A stretch of DNA of 64,000 bases. Origin: Polytrichum commune. Its lineage: Eukaryota > Streptophyta > Polytrichopsida > Polytrichales > Polytrichaceae. Every line of letters starts with the position of its first letter. The stretch's first letter is position 1. The stretch spans positions 28,398,001-28,462,000 of the forward strand of contig OX485806.1 in NCBI GenBank assembly GCA_950295325.1, written 5' to 3'. Below, one piece after another: positions 8,605 to 20,300 of this stretch. A program made the translations under genes and the position numbers. The notes beneath the pieces are model-generated. The model saw nothing but the letters and a program-made list of their open reading frames with translations. It had not been told where the DNA came from and did not search any database.

Positions 8605-8726
8605 GAATACTATAGGTAGGGTTTTATTTTTAGTATATATTAATAATTTAATTATGTTTTTGTTTTTAGTATATAAATATACTATAAGTAATTTATAATT
8701 GTACGCCGCCGGGATGTTTGTCGAAA
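8605..8726. other. AT-rich spacer between the 2A frame and the upstream ORF
   Basis: Very AT-rich DNA with several AGTATATA-like strings and a short GCCGCCGG patch at 8704. The strong A/C bias of the element's sense strand ends here. It may be an ORF1-ORF2 spacer or the element's 5' boundary. Confidence 0.4.
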
Positions 8727-10928
8727 TTAGTTTGTCAAGTCCATATTGTTTTCAATTTTCGATATGTCCGGATGAGCCGCTTCTATAGCATCCAAGGTAA
8801 TCTTCATTTGCCTTTGAAGGAGTTGTATTTGGAGCTTGAAATTCTTGTTTGACTCCGCTTGCACATGGTCTGCGTAAACCTTAGCCTCTTGCACAATCTC
8901 ATCTTTAAGGTTCACCATTTCCTTTCGTATTTCATCCGTCCCCTTGTTTACCGCTGCTTCTACCATTTTGTTGAGATCTTTGTTGGTGATGTTTTGGTGC
9001 GGTCCATTCTCCAGAGCTTGGATGGTGTTTGCAAGTGCGGTGTTCACGTCTGAAAATCCAAGTCTAACTAGCTCTTCTTTACTAGGTACATTTATCCCCT
9101 CTAGACTTTTTGGATGGGGGGTAAATTCAACATATTTACCAAATATTTTTTCATTTTTCTTAACAAATTTCTTGTAGACAAACGAGTTGAGGCATTGGAC
9201 ATTGCATGAGCCCGTATGCTTCCCGTTCTCAAGTCTAAAGTAAAAACCGAGAACATTTAATTATCCCATGCATTTTCGGATTCCTTCTTCAATTTGCATG
9301 GTTGTTTTTACCTTATTGAGGTTACGGGCGATTAGAATGAGTGCATTCTTTCGGGCTTTATCATCTTCTGAGAGTTTTTCATTACTTGCAAAGTTTACAT
9401 CTACTATTTCATTAAAAAACGAAAGTTTGAGTGCTTTAATTCTTTTGGCTTCCTCTGGAGAGGGTGCTTTAATCCAAGCAAACTCTGCATCCACCGATTT
9501 TTGCACATTCGTTATTTCAAAGTCAAGGCCCCGTCGAAATCCATCCCCAACTATTTCTACAAACAAATCATACCATTCTTTACCCTTGATTGACGGGGTT
9601 GTGATTTTGACGGAGAGCATGGATGCAATTGCAATGGTATCAAAGGATTTACACACTTTGCCTATAGTATGTGTAAATTGGCCAAGCTTGAGGATGAAAG
9701 GTCTCAATCCACAGAGAAGGCCATATCCATCCATTTCAGGGTTTTTAAGGTGGAGTTTAATAATTCCACTCCATCTTTTGGTCCCATGAAAACATAGGAC
9801 AGCTATGGGCTCTCCTAGGACTTCCCCGACCTCTATCCTCATTGTTTTTAGTCTATCCTTTGTTAAGTTGAGTATCACATCTCTCTCCAATTTTATTCTT
9901 TCAATTTCAAAATGAATAGATATGTGATAGTCCAAAGCAAATCCATGGTCACCCACTTCCACATCTGAAGGAATCTGGGTGAGATTGTAGTGCATTCCCT
10001 CCTTACAATCCGTTCGTATAGAAGGCCACTCTTCTTGGGCAACGAACGGAAAGGAGGGAGATGACTCCACCATTTCATGTGCTTCAGACTCACACATACC
10101 TGTTTTGACTAACTCAGTGGAAGAAGGTGTTTGAATGAGAGGCATGTTGGCAAATTTTGCAATTGTGTTCATAGCTTGAAAACCAAGCCAATAGGGAGGG
10201 CGTGTTCTCTCAGTGGGTGCTATTCCTTTAACCTTTTTTTGACTTGACAATACCACAGCAAGCACTGGACGTTTTCCACTTGTAGAATCTATATTTTCAT
10301 TTTCAAACAACTTACGGGATGATGAGGTTGGAGTGATGGTTGCCATTCTGATATAAGCAAAGCAAACAAACGTTTTGTACTTTAGTTTTGAATGAGGTAT
10401 ACTTCTTATTTTCTTTCCTCTAATTCCTTTCCACAAATTAAGTTGTGGGCCTCCTAGGAATTGAGAGTGAAAGAAGAAGTGATTTGCATGTTCTAACATC
10501 ATATGAGTACTAGTATGAGTACAACTTGCATTCATCCTATGATAACACCTTTTCCTATTCATATGAATCTTCATATTAGTATTTACAAATTGGTTGTAAG
10601 TGCTCTTATGTAGATTATGATTTGTCACAACTCTAACATTCCGTACATCTCCTAAGCATTTGAGGCAAGTATAACTAAAAGCGCAAGCATCTACCGTTAC
10701 TACCACGGATCCATTATTTCTAATGGGACATACATTTATGATATGAACATTAAGGTTGTTATACCATACCTTTGGATTTATGACGTTCTTATATGTGTTT
10801 TTAAAGCAAGAGTTTGTAAGGCATTCCCATGTGGTGTGAGAGTTGACACTATGAGAGTATATCCAGTATGGTGTGGCTAGTACTAGCCACATAATGATAA
10901 CAAGGTAGGTTGCATATGCAACCTTCAT
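8727..10928 (-). pseudogene. Possible ORF1 (gag-like) of the retrotransposon, split by an in-frame TAA
   Basis: One frame of 734 codons is interrupted by a single TAA at 9261-9263 (555 codons, stop, then 177 more). The first 194 codons contain a hydrophobic start and many Cys/His. The likelier start is the Met at 10346 (MATITPTSSSRKLF). The middle part has features of an RNA-binding fold (for example WSGIIKLHLKNPEMDGYGLL and LRPFILKLGQ). After the stop comes FYFRLENGKHTGSC with a short CxxxC, then a charged, coiled-coil-like C-terminus (about 8740-8960). It is collinear with and upstream of the element's ORF2, which fits a LINE ORF1. Its codon composition is ordinary, however, and lacks the A/C bias of ORF2, so it could belong to another element. 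I do not recognise the family. Confidence 0.5.
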
Positions 10929-12720
10929 TTTGCTTACTATCCTAACAAACCTATCAATGCTATGATGTGTCTAAGACTATGTGTGTGCCTATGTGCAAAT
11001 AATGAGAAAACAAATTAACGTGTAAACTTACCAAGCGGATGACGGGCAGCAAAACGACAGGCCGTGCCGTGTTTGCAGACCTCTGGGTTCCAGCAGCAAA
11101 TCTCCGAATCGGAACTCCTCCTGGGATAGGATTTCAATGGCCCTCCAAGTTGAACTACTCGTAGTGCCTAGCAGCTCCAAAATTCGGTTTAGTCTCTCCA
11201 ACTTCGACCAGGCAGCAACGTCTTAGCTGTACAATTTCTCAGCTCCGTAGTTCCACAACTTCAGGACTCCACCTTTCGCAGCAGCTTACTTCGTAGTCTC
11301 GGCTTCACACTTCGCAGCTACTCAATTTCGAAATTCTCACCTTCAGCAGCTTCACAACAGCAGTTTCACAGCAGCAGCTTCGCAGCAGCGGCTTCAGCAG
11401 CAACTTCACAGCGGCTCTTCTTACTAGTATCTACAGTATTTGTTTGCAGCTCCAGCAGCTACTACTCGATGCTGCAGCTGCGTTCAAACAAGAGCGGCAT
11501 CACTTTGGGACGGGATTCTGATTTGAAGGGTTTGTTTCGATTTGAAGGGACGAGACTCTGATTTTGGATTTGGGCGAGTGAGAGAGTACTGGGCAAGTAT
11601 GTTTAAGACGGTGACTAACTTCTATGGGTTGCACTTGGGTAAGAGTATGACGAAAGGTTTGCTACAGATCTTGATCAGACACTGGAAGAACTTTGCGAGT
11701 GGGAGGTTTTGATGAGCCAACAAGAATGGGGTTATGCAGTAAAGTAGCTATGGGTATATCTGGGCAAGATTGCTGTGTTTAGCCTGTGAATGAACAGTTT
11801 CTACGAATTTGGAGCAATCAGTATGGAGAGGACTTAGATCTATGGGAGTGGGGGAGAACGAACTAATGAGATGAGTTGCGGGGAGCAGCTGGAGATGTGT
11901 GTGGGGGAGATCACTATGACTAGTTCGTGAGGGAACAGGATAGAGATTGAATCGAATGTGCGGTGCTTGGATCTAGTGTTGATCTTCGTTGCGATACTGG
12001 CTCAGGTGAACTGGTGTTCGGTCTTCTCTGCGACAGTGGCTCCGGCGATCTGGTGCTGCAACAGACTCCGGCGATCTATGGCTAGGTGAGTTGGTGTTCG
12101 ATCTTTTCTGCAACAGTGGCTTCGACGTTTCTAGTGTTGATCTTCGCTGCAACAAACTCCGGCGATCTGGTGTTGTTTTTTGCTGCAACAGAGACTTCGG
12201 TGATCTGGTGTTGAACTTCGACGCAGTAGTGACTTCGGTGATTTGGTGTTCTTCGGTGGCTGCCTCAGAACGTTGGAGGGGGCGTTTTGGGAGTTTGACT
12301 CAGGGCTCTGGTAACTCCGTCGACTTCAAATCTGGTACTTTGTAGGCTGTTCGGCAGGGGCGTCGAGGGAGATGGCAGCAGCACTTCGTCTTCGGTGCTT
12401 CATAGGTTGTCTGGCGGGGGAGATGTCTCGGCACTTCAGCTTCGGTGACTTCGATGATTCGGCTTTTGTGCTCGGCTTCAGATCTGCTTGGTGTGGCGTC
12501 GTGGGGGATGAGATGAGTGGGAGGTGGGCATATGGGTTTATATGTTGGTGGGGGGAATCTCTGGTTGCCCTTTCGGTGGCTGAAGAGGTGGGTGGCTGGG
12601 AGAAGAGTCACGAGGAGCAACGGTAGCCGCTTCGACCCGTGTTTCCATCCCTGCCTTCGGCAGCCTCACAGCACACCCTCAGGGCTTCGCCAGTTTCCTC
12701 AACAACGCTCCGCCATCGCT
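10929..12720. other. CAG- and CGG-rich region without a recognised gene
   Basis: This stretch is richer in GC than its surroundings, with many CAGCAGC, TTCGCAGC and TCCGGCGATCTGGTG strings. The short frames here are low-complexity and encode nothing I recognise. It lies just upstream of the minus-strand ORFs, so it could contain the element's 5' untranslated region and promoter. I could not define a boundary. Confidence 0.4.
11990..12300. repeat. Degenerate minisatellite (TCCGGCGATCTGGTG-type units)
   Basis: Several imperfect units of about 35-55 bp recur. Each combines a TCTTCTCTGC(G/A)ACAGTGGC-like part with a CTCCGGCGATCTGGTG-like part. Unit length varies and copies diverge. Antisense frames therefore show repeated Pro-Asp-Arg-Arg-Ser peptides without implying a protein. 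Confidence 0.5.
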
Positions 12721-12723
12721 AGT

Positions 12724-13215
12724 CTTGCTCCTCCAGTCCACCAACAAACCATCTCAACAAAAGCCACCCACACTTTTAGAACCACAAGATATTGGAGGTG
12801 GAAAAGGAGAAACAATAAGAATTGTTGCAAACTAAAAAAAATCAAAACCATTCCAAGAAGGCCACCGAATTGCAACAATCACCAAGTGCAACAACCCCCC
12901 CCCCCCCTTCCAATTGCCTATTTTTCAATCAGTCTCTTCATTCTCCTCTTTCTCTTGTTCTCTCTCCTCCTCCTAAGACCCACAAGGTAGCCGTCCCATT
13001 TCCATAACACTTTTATGAGTTTGAGAACTTGGAGTGATCTGACTTATGTGTTGATTATCTCATTAGATTAATTTCCTTTCCAAGTAGATTGGGAGGCACG
13101 AATGCGACTCAAAAAAAAAATGAGTCAACTTATGAAAAAAAAATTTAAGTCAAAATACTCCAAAATCCACCGTGACCATTTAGTAGTTGCAACACCCAAG
13201 GTTGTTTTTAGATCT
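12724..13215 (+). repeat. Degenerate copy C of the TMC exon-1 module
   Basis: It shares long blocks with TMC exon 1 and copy B: ACCCACACTTTTAGAACC, TTCCAAGAAGGCC, TTGCAACAATCACCAAGTGC, and a CTCCTC-rich end. It then follows the downstream stretch of copy B. The start codon is lost (ATA for ATG near 12789) and a poly-C run lies at 12896-12907. It ends at CAACACCCAAGGTTGTT just before a MITE. Confidence 0.65.
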
Positions 13216-13218
13216 TTA

Positions 13219-13732
13219 TGTCCTCTCCCCACCTGACTTCAGCGAAGCCTAAAAGTTGGTTTTAAAAACACGGCCTCCACACCATCAACATTATCTAGTG
13301 CCGAGTCCAGTTGGCAAATGATGTGGCATGGCTTAAAAGTGGAGGTTTTAAGCCCCAAGCACCGACCCTCGCTCCCATTGGTACCTAGACATGAGGCAAG
13401 AATATAGGACTTTTGAAAGTGTCACCTCCCGCCCTTGTGATTGGTTACTTTTTAGTCTTAGCTATGAGGGCACGAGGAGCTCCATGAACAAAAACTGATG
13501 GTAAGATAAATGAGTAGTAAGGGATTTGGGGATGGGACAAAAACTATCCAACATTCATTGCTTGGTAGATAAAACCATGAACATGTGTGAAAGCTACGTA
13601 ACTAAAACCTACTCAAAAATCTCCGGAGCAAGTTCTTGTAGGTGCATTGGGATAGCCGGATGCCTCCCCTATAACTAAGGGAGCTTTACCCGGGTTTTAG
13701 GAAAGACGGTAAAGTCAGGTGGGGAGGGGGCA
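13219..13732 (+). mobile_element. MITE family A, copy 1 (TTA target duplication)
   Basis: A 514-bp non-coding element with inverted ends close to TGCCCCCTCCCCACCTGAC. It is flanked on both sides by TTA (13216-13218 and 13733-13735). Related copies lie at 30675, 32043, 37608 and 38047. End sequence and TWA duplication fit PIF/Harbinger-type MITEs. It separates exon-1 module copies C and B. Confidence 0.82.
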
Positions 13733-13756
13733 TTAGAAAACTACCAAAAACCATAA

Positions 13757-14300
13757 AATCAGATGAAATTCTTGCACTCGTCATCGGTAAGTGACTCTTC
13801 TACTCACCACTTAACAAACATCTCAACAAGAACCACCCACACTTTTGGACCGCAAGATGTCGAGGGTGAAAGACGAGAAACCAAAATTCTTGCTGCAAGC
13901 GGTGCAAATCAACATGCATTCCATGAAGGCTGCGTCATTGCAACAACAATCTTTGCTGCGAGCGGTGTAACTCAACATGCATTCCATGAAGGCTGCGTCT
14001 TTGCAACAACAATCACCAAGTGCAACAAGGTTCCCCTAATCGCCTCTCTTCCAGTAGGTCTTCATATTCCTCCTCCTCTTCCTCCTCATAAGACCCGATC
14101 CATTTCCCAAAAACTTTTTCGAGTTTAGGTACTCAGAGTGATCCGATGTGCGCCAATTATCTTGTTGGATTAATTATCTTTCAAAGTGGATTGGGAGGCG
14201 GGCATTGCGACTCCAAAAATTTGAGTCAAGCACGGAATTTTATTGGAATTCAAAATAGACTCAAAATTATACTCCAAAACCCATTATGGCCAGCAGCCGC
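13757..14300 (+). pseudogene. Degenerate copy B of TMC exon 1
   Basis: An ATG at 13857 opens a frame beginning Met-Ser-Arg-Val-Lys-Asp-Glu-Lys-Pro, closely matching the real exon (Met-Ser-Lys-Val-Gly-Asp-Glu-Lys-Pro). The similarity continues through LLQA and a Gln-rich part before a stop. Part of it (the GCAAGCGGTG...GCGTC block) is itself tandemly duplicated, at about 13889-13955 and 13957-14020. The copy runs directly into the functional exon's upstream sequence, so B and A form a tandem pair. Confidence 0.7.
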
Positions 14301-14398
14301 CATGGTTGTTGTTATGAATTTGGTGGGTCGGTGGTAAAGTGATTCATCTTCTCACCACTATCGACGACGAGAACCAGCCACGCTTTTGGGCCGCAAAT

Positions 14399-17300
14399 AT
14401 GTCGAAGGTGGGAGACGAGAAACCAAGACAATTGCTGCAAGCGGCAAAACTCAAAACGCGTTCCAAGAAGGTCGCCGCATTGCAACGATCGCCGAGTACA
14501 ACAAAGTCCCCACAATCGCCTCTCAATCAGTCGGTCACTTCGTTCTCCTCTTCCTCTTCTTCCTCCTCGGTGGGCGCATCCTCGAGCGACGCTGAAAACA
14601 ATGAAGAAGCTGTATCATCGGCGGCTGATAAAATTAGGGATGCGGGGAGGGGAAGCGTGAAGGGAGGGATATTGGACGCGACTAAAGCCCAGCTGGAGTT
14701 TCTTGACAAACGAAAAATCGCGGCCGCAATTCTCCGGCAATTCCAAGAGGTCGAGGTCGAGAAGGATCCAATGCAATTGTTGTGTGGGAGATACTTGCCA
14801 CCCGTGTTCCAAGAAGCGAGCACGGTGAACCGGTGTCGTTACCAAGTAACTTACTTATCTTACACTTCCGTTCCTGCACCAAGTTTTCTGTCGATTTTCA
14901 ATTCCATTTGTCGGACATATTATAATGCGATGAGGGGTCTAGGGGGTCCCAATGTGAGATGGAGGTTTTTTGAATGGGGATATATTCAGACTCAAAACAT
15001 TCATAAGTAGCCGATTTAGGTTCCGGCGCAAATGGAATCACTTTTAGGTTATCCGGATAGCCTACGAATGATTTCATTCGGGGCGCACCTCTTTAAGTGG
15101 AGTCAAAAAAAATTTGACAAAAAATTTAGTTTAGTTGTTGGTTCATTTAACCATGTGAGCCACAGGGACGAAGCGCCGCTTGAAACATGTGGATGATTGC
15201 TCATAACAAGGAGTAAGGAAATTGACTCCCACGTAAGAAGAACTTAGTCACCGCAACACTTTAACTTGAAAATGGAAGGTGGGTTCCAAGTGGATTTAGT
15301 CACCACAACACACAAACTTGTGAGAAATCGAAGGCGGTTGTGTGCACACGTATAAGAGAGAAATCTTCTTCAAGAGGACTTCTCCTTTGCACTTGTGCAA
15401 TCAAAAGTATGCATTTTGAGCCATGTGGCCGGGGAATACTTCACTTTTGATGTGACGTGGATCTTTCGCTTCTTTTTTCTTTTCTTTTTCCTTTTGCTAA
15501 ATTATGTTTTCCGGCATGGGAGGGGGATACTAGCGTCAATGAATCAAGTTTCGTTAGAGTGAACCAATAGTCCAAACATCTCATTCTGCAATTTGATTTA
15601 CAAAATTCTTATGTGTGGATTTTGTGTAGGGTTTCTGCATATTGACTCTTGATGATGTTCTGGGTAGGCAGCAAAAGTGTGGGCCAAAGCACAAGAGCGC
15701 ATTACAGAACTGAAAGCCAATGAAGTGCGAAAAAAAGAAGCTAGGAGAGGTTACCTGACTGCCATTCAGCGATGGCTGTTTTGCATACGAAGTGAGACGA
15801 AACCGAAGACAACTATGTGTTCCAAGATAGTTGAGGTAAGACATGAATCCCTAATTTTCATTTTGCATATATTCCTTTGCGCAGAAAATTTGATGAGTTT
15901 TTTAAGATTGACATGCAATGTGCTTGCACGATGTTCTTCACCTATCACAAACCTCTAGTGTAATTTATCAACACTGAATCACATTAATTCAATCACATCA
16001 AACGACAACATTGATCAATGCCTATCAAACATAGGGTTGCCATTCCAATCTTTGTTTGTACATTTTCTAGTGACTTGCAAGACCTAAAAGGTTGAAGTGT
16101 GAGCTGAATCAATGTCGCATGAATCATTAGCAAAATTTTGAAGATAGTAAACCCTGAAGTTAGCCCTTGAAAAGATAGTAAACCCTGAACACTTGGAAGA
16201 AAAATTTAATGGTTTGTTTTAGTATTTGACATGCAATGTGTTTGCATGATGTTTGTCACCCATCACAAACCTCCAAAATCATTTATCAGCACTGATTTCA
16301 CATCAATTCTATTGGATCAGATTACAACATAGATTCATTGCCTGCCAAGCATAGGGTAGCCATGTCAATCTTTTGTGTGCACATTTTGTAGTAACTTGCA
16401 AGACCTAAATAATTGAATTGTGAGTTGAATCAATGTCGCATGAATCACTAGCAAAATGCTGAGTTAACCCCTGAAAAGATAGTAATTTGCAAGGAAAATC
16501 TTGATTGGTTGTTCAAAAATTGACATGCAATGTGTCTGCATGATGTCACTCATCACAAACCTCTAAATTCATACATGAACACTGAAGTCACATCAATTCA
16601 ATCACATTAAACTACAACATTGAATCAATGCCTACCAAACACAGGGTTACCATTTCAATCTTTTGTGGTAGTTGCAAGACCTAATTGATTTGTGAGTTGA
16701 ATTGATGTTGAATGAACCGTTAGCTGAATGTTGAGTTATCAATGAGAAGATATTGAACCCTGAAGGGTATGTATTCAACATTGACCATTGGTCATTCCAA
16801 AGCATTTTGAGATGCCTGTATGCATTCCTCTTTCAGTAAGAAGGAACTGTAACGTAATTCTCGGCCCGCAGTCGATGAAATTGTGGAGCTCCGACTTATC
16901 CACAATGGAGTGCAACTTTGGATCGTCGATGATGCTCACTTTCTCGTTCCTGCGATGGGTTTTCTTCTTGAATTTTGTCCTCTCATGGTTCTGGATGGTG
17001 ATGGTGGTCCTCCCCTTCTTCCATCAACCACCTAAATACTTCGATTGGACAACATTCCGAAATGCATTTGCACGATCAAGACTCACGAATGCTTTGCAGG
17101 TTTGTGTGCATTTATCCTCCTTTTTTTCTATCCTCAAGTATTCATACTGCACCCAACTCAAATATAGCTAAAAACTATATTGATCATTGTAAACAGTGAC
17201 AATGGATAGTGTGACTTACCATGGGCAGCCGTATAGGTGATCCTTATTTGGTAACTTTTTGATGTTTTCCACCTTATACTACTTGGATTCGCAAGGTTGA

Positions 17301-20300
17301 AATTTATGTGTGTCCGCAAGTGTATATGAAGAAGCCAGGATTGGTCTCAAAAAGTTTTGGAGCTAATCTCGCATTGTAATGAATTATCAAAGTCCATTCA
17401 CAATGACACATGTATTTACCCATAGGTCCCTCAATTATGTTGATTATTGAGCCAAGAACAGCTACCAAATTTTGAGCACATTGTCTAATCCCTTTTGAAC
17501 ACGTCTTTCTAGTGTCCGTTTCTAGATCTGCACCTAGCCACCCACCACATAAATATCGGTTTCCAATTAAGATGAGTAATCGAATAAGGCCTGCAAACCT
17601 TACCCACCTGCTTCCCCCTGGGCTGGAAGTCTAATAGAACAGAAATTCTGTAGCCTACAACGTGGACAGTTGACGTAAAATATTGGGGGTTGGTATAAGG
17701 TAGACGTGCCTAATTTGGATACTTTTCTCTCTGCACCCAAGATTTGAAACATGCAATTTGTGCAAGATGGTTAGGAATTACAAATCATATCATTAGCCAT
17801 GTGCCTCATAATTTCAGAGCTCATATAAGTATCTTATACATCATCAAAGTGAAGATTCTCATGTGCATTAAATGGTCATATAGGTTCCCTCAATTATGTT
17901 GACTATTAACCTAGAATAGTTAGCATATTTTGAGCACGTAGTCCAATCTCTTTTAAACACATGTCTATTTGGTGTCCATTCTTAGATCCACACCCAACCA
18001 TATACCACTCAAATATAGGTGTCCAAATTTTTTCTATGTTGGATTAAGGCACCTCTACCTTTATAATGTACACTTACAGTATTATTCCAAATGCTTTTAG
18101 TGTGGAAATAAGCTCAATAGTGTGATCCATAGTATTTATTGTAATCAGTGTATCTAGTTCGTGCCGAATTTGTAAATAACAAAAAACAAGAACCCCACAA
18201 CTTAATGGGTGTCCTGCAAGGCGAAATCTTGTCATTGACTCAATAACAGCGATGTTGTAAATGAGGTTAATTTATGATGTATGACTTGCTTTCAACAAGT
18301 ATCTCGTGTGATTATTGAAGCTTTCTTTGCCTAACATCATGGCCTAGAATTATTGCAAATAGCTTACTCTATCCATTGGGTATTAAAAGTCTTGCAAAGT
18401 TATTAGTTAGGGTTAGAATGTCTGACATCAGTTTGGTGCTCGTGACAGGGGATTGGAATTGAGAAATCGTGGATTTATTATGGGGGTTATCTGTACGAGG
18501 ATGGAGAACAAACTGGATGGTATCACACAGATTACATGTACCCGGTGGCGATCATCGCTACTCTTCTCATCTCCTTGACAATGGTGATTCTTAGGTATGC
18601 ACACAAATTCACAATTTTTTTGTTGTGTGAAATGAATTCTTGATTGCTTCTACAAGGGATTTTTGATCTAAAAGGGAGAGTTGCCACTTGGAAAATGGTT
18701 GATGGGAAGGGTTGAAGGAAATGGTTGAGGAAGTCTAATTATGAAAAGATGATGGTTAAAAAATCTTGGATAAGGACTCTCTGGCTCTTTGATAGGAAAA
18801 AAATGTTCTAGTAATTTCTGTCATGGATATGTGTAGAGATGTTATACAGGATAACAACACGAATAATGGGCATTCATTCGACGTCGTTTGGACCTTCTGG
18901 GAACGTGCTTTACCCGTATTCAACTCTCGTGTTTGCTTCCTGGGACTTCCACGTTACGTCTTTTGAGGTAAATTATAACCACACCTCCAATGTACATACC
19001 TATCAGTTTGTGTGAGATTTTGCAATTTCACATGATAATAGAGTTCTCTCAAGAACAGGGTTTGATTTTGGCCAAAAGACGGGCACATAAAAATGAAATA
19101 CATGGCAAACTTTTGGAGCACCTAAAATGATACTCTCAAAAGTTCGATAAGGAGTTCATTTTATATAGCTGTCATTTGGCCAAGGTCAAACACATCCCTT
19201 TTATTGCATCCAAATTAGGGGTTCTGACACCACTTGGACACTCCTTAAACATTAATAAATGTCAAATTTGGGGCAAAACTCCCTACCAAACCATGAGTTT
19301 TTGAGACTTTTAAGGATAACTCTAATGAATGAATGATTTGACTGGATTGGGCGAACTTTTCTTCACAAATCGAGAGGTGTGGTAAGGTACCAGGCTGCAG
19401 ATATGATGCGCAGGGGTATACGCATGCAATTGCGAGAACTGTTAGCCGATTCCTCACAAACTCAAAGAAGGTTGAGCAAGAGTGCACAGGCACTGATTAT
19501 GGTAAATGTTCCGGTGCTTCCATGGATGTTTGGCTAATTGAAAATTTAAAAAAATTTAAAAAATTGAACACTTCTCTGGCGCAAATATGGTCAAGCACGC
19601 GAAGAAATTCAATTTACAAGTCTATGCAATATCTAGGATTTTGAGACACCCGTTCTACATGAATGTAATTTTATCACCTTTTAAACTATGCTGTACATAA
19701 GTTAGCTTTTGAGGCTTGGGACCCAATTTCATCAAATAACACCTTGTTATGTTATGAATTGATTGAGAGAGATATGTTTTGGTTGCCTTACTTTGGGGTC
19801 GAAAATTTGGCCGCATAATCCAACAGCTTTGATACAAATTCCATAGTTTAAGTAGGCAGGAGCTTCTTGGTGGAACCATCAACTGACACAATCCAGTCTT
19901 TTGGAAAGATTTGAAGTTGGTTACCTACCTGTGTTGTCCAATTGAACATTTTTTTTGAAATAAATAGGTCAAAAGTGCCAACAGAACACATGTTGGCCCC
20001 TTAAAAACACCTTGAAATATGGGCCTTGAATTGGAGGTGTACAAAATGGCCCAGTGTCCTTCAAAAGGTTATCGTCACAGAATCAATTTAGAAGCAATCT
20101 TTTTTCAAATATAATCACAACTGCATTTGTGTGAGTTACTTGAAATCTAGTTTGACAGCTAAAAACACAAGTTGCATGAGGTGGTGGCGAACTTATGAAC
20201 ATGAGGTCCCAATTTGGGGTGGTTTTCCTTTAAAGTTATACCTTGTTTTATGATGGTTAATGGAAAGGGTTTAAGGAAGGAAATGGTTGATGGTTGATGG

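Larger units (their letters stand above)
843..8640 (-). mobile_element. Non-LTR retrotransposon with 2A, APE, RT, RNase H and RLE-like domains
   Basis: A near full-length LINE-type element is read on the minus strand. In order it has a repeated N-terminal region ending in a 2A-like motif (7897), an APE endonuclease, an RT with YADD, an RNase H, a CCHC knuckle, and a C-terminal PD...E domain. It ends at a TA-rich tail near 843-865. The sense strand is very rich in A and C and poor in G, and this bias stops near 8.65 kb. Having both APE and RLE-like domains plus RNase H recalls the Dualen/RandI clade described from Chlamydomonas. That placement is inferred from domain order, not from a phylogeny. 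No target duplication was found. If the ORF at 8727-10928 belongs to it, the element extends to about 11 kb or more. Confidence 0.85.

Noticed and set aside
9261-9263. Programmed stop-codon readthrough in the upstream ORF
   Set aside because: The context TAA-TTA does not match known readthrough contexts. A nonsense mutation is simpler.
12517-12990. 157-codon plus-strand frame
   Set aside because: It runs from the CGG-rich region into degenerate module C and through a poly-C run. The content is low-complexity.
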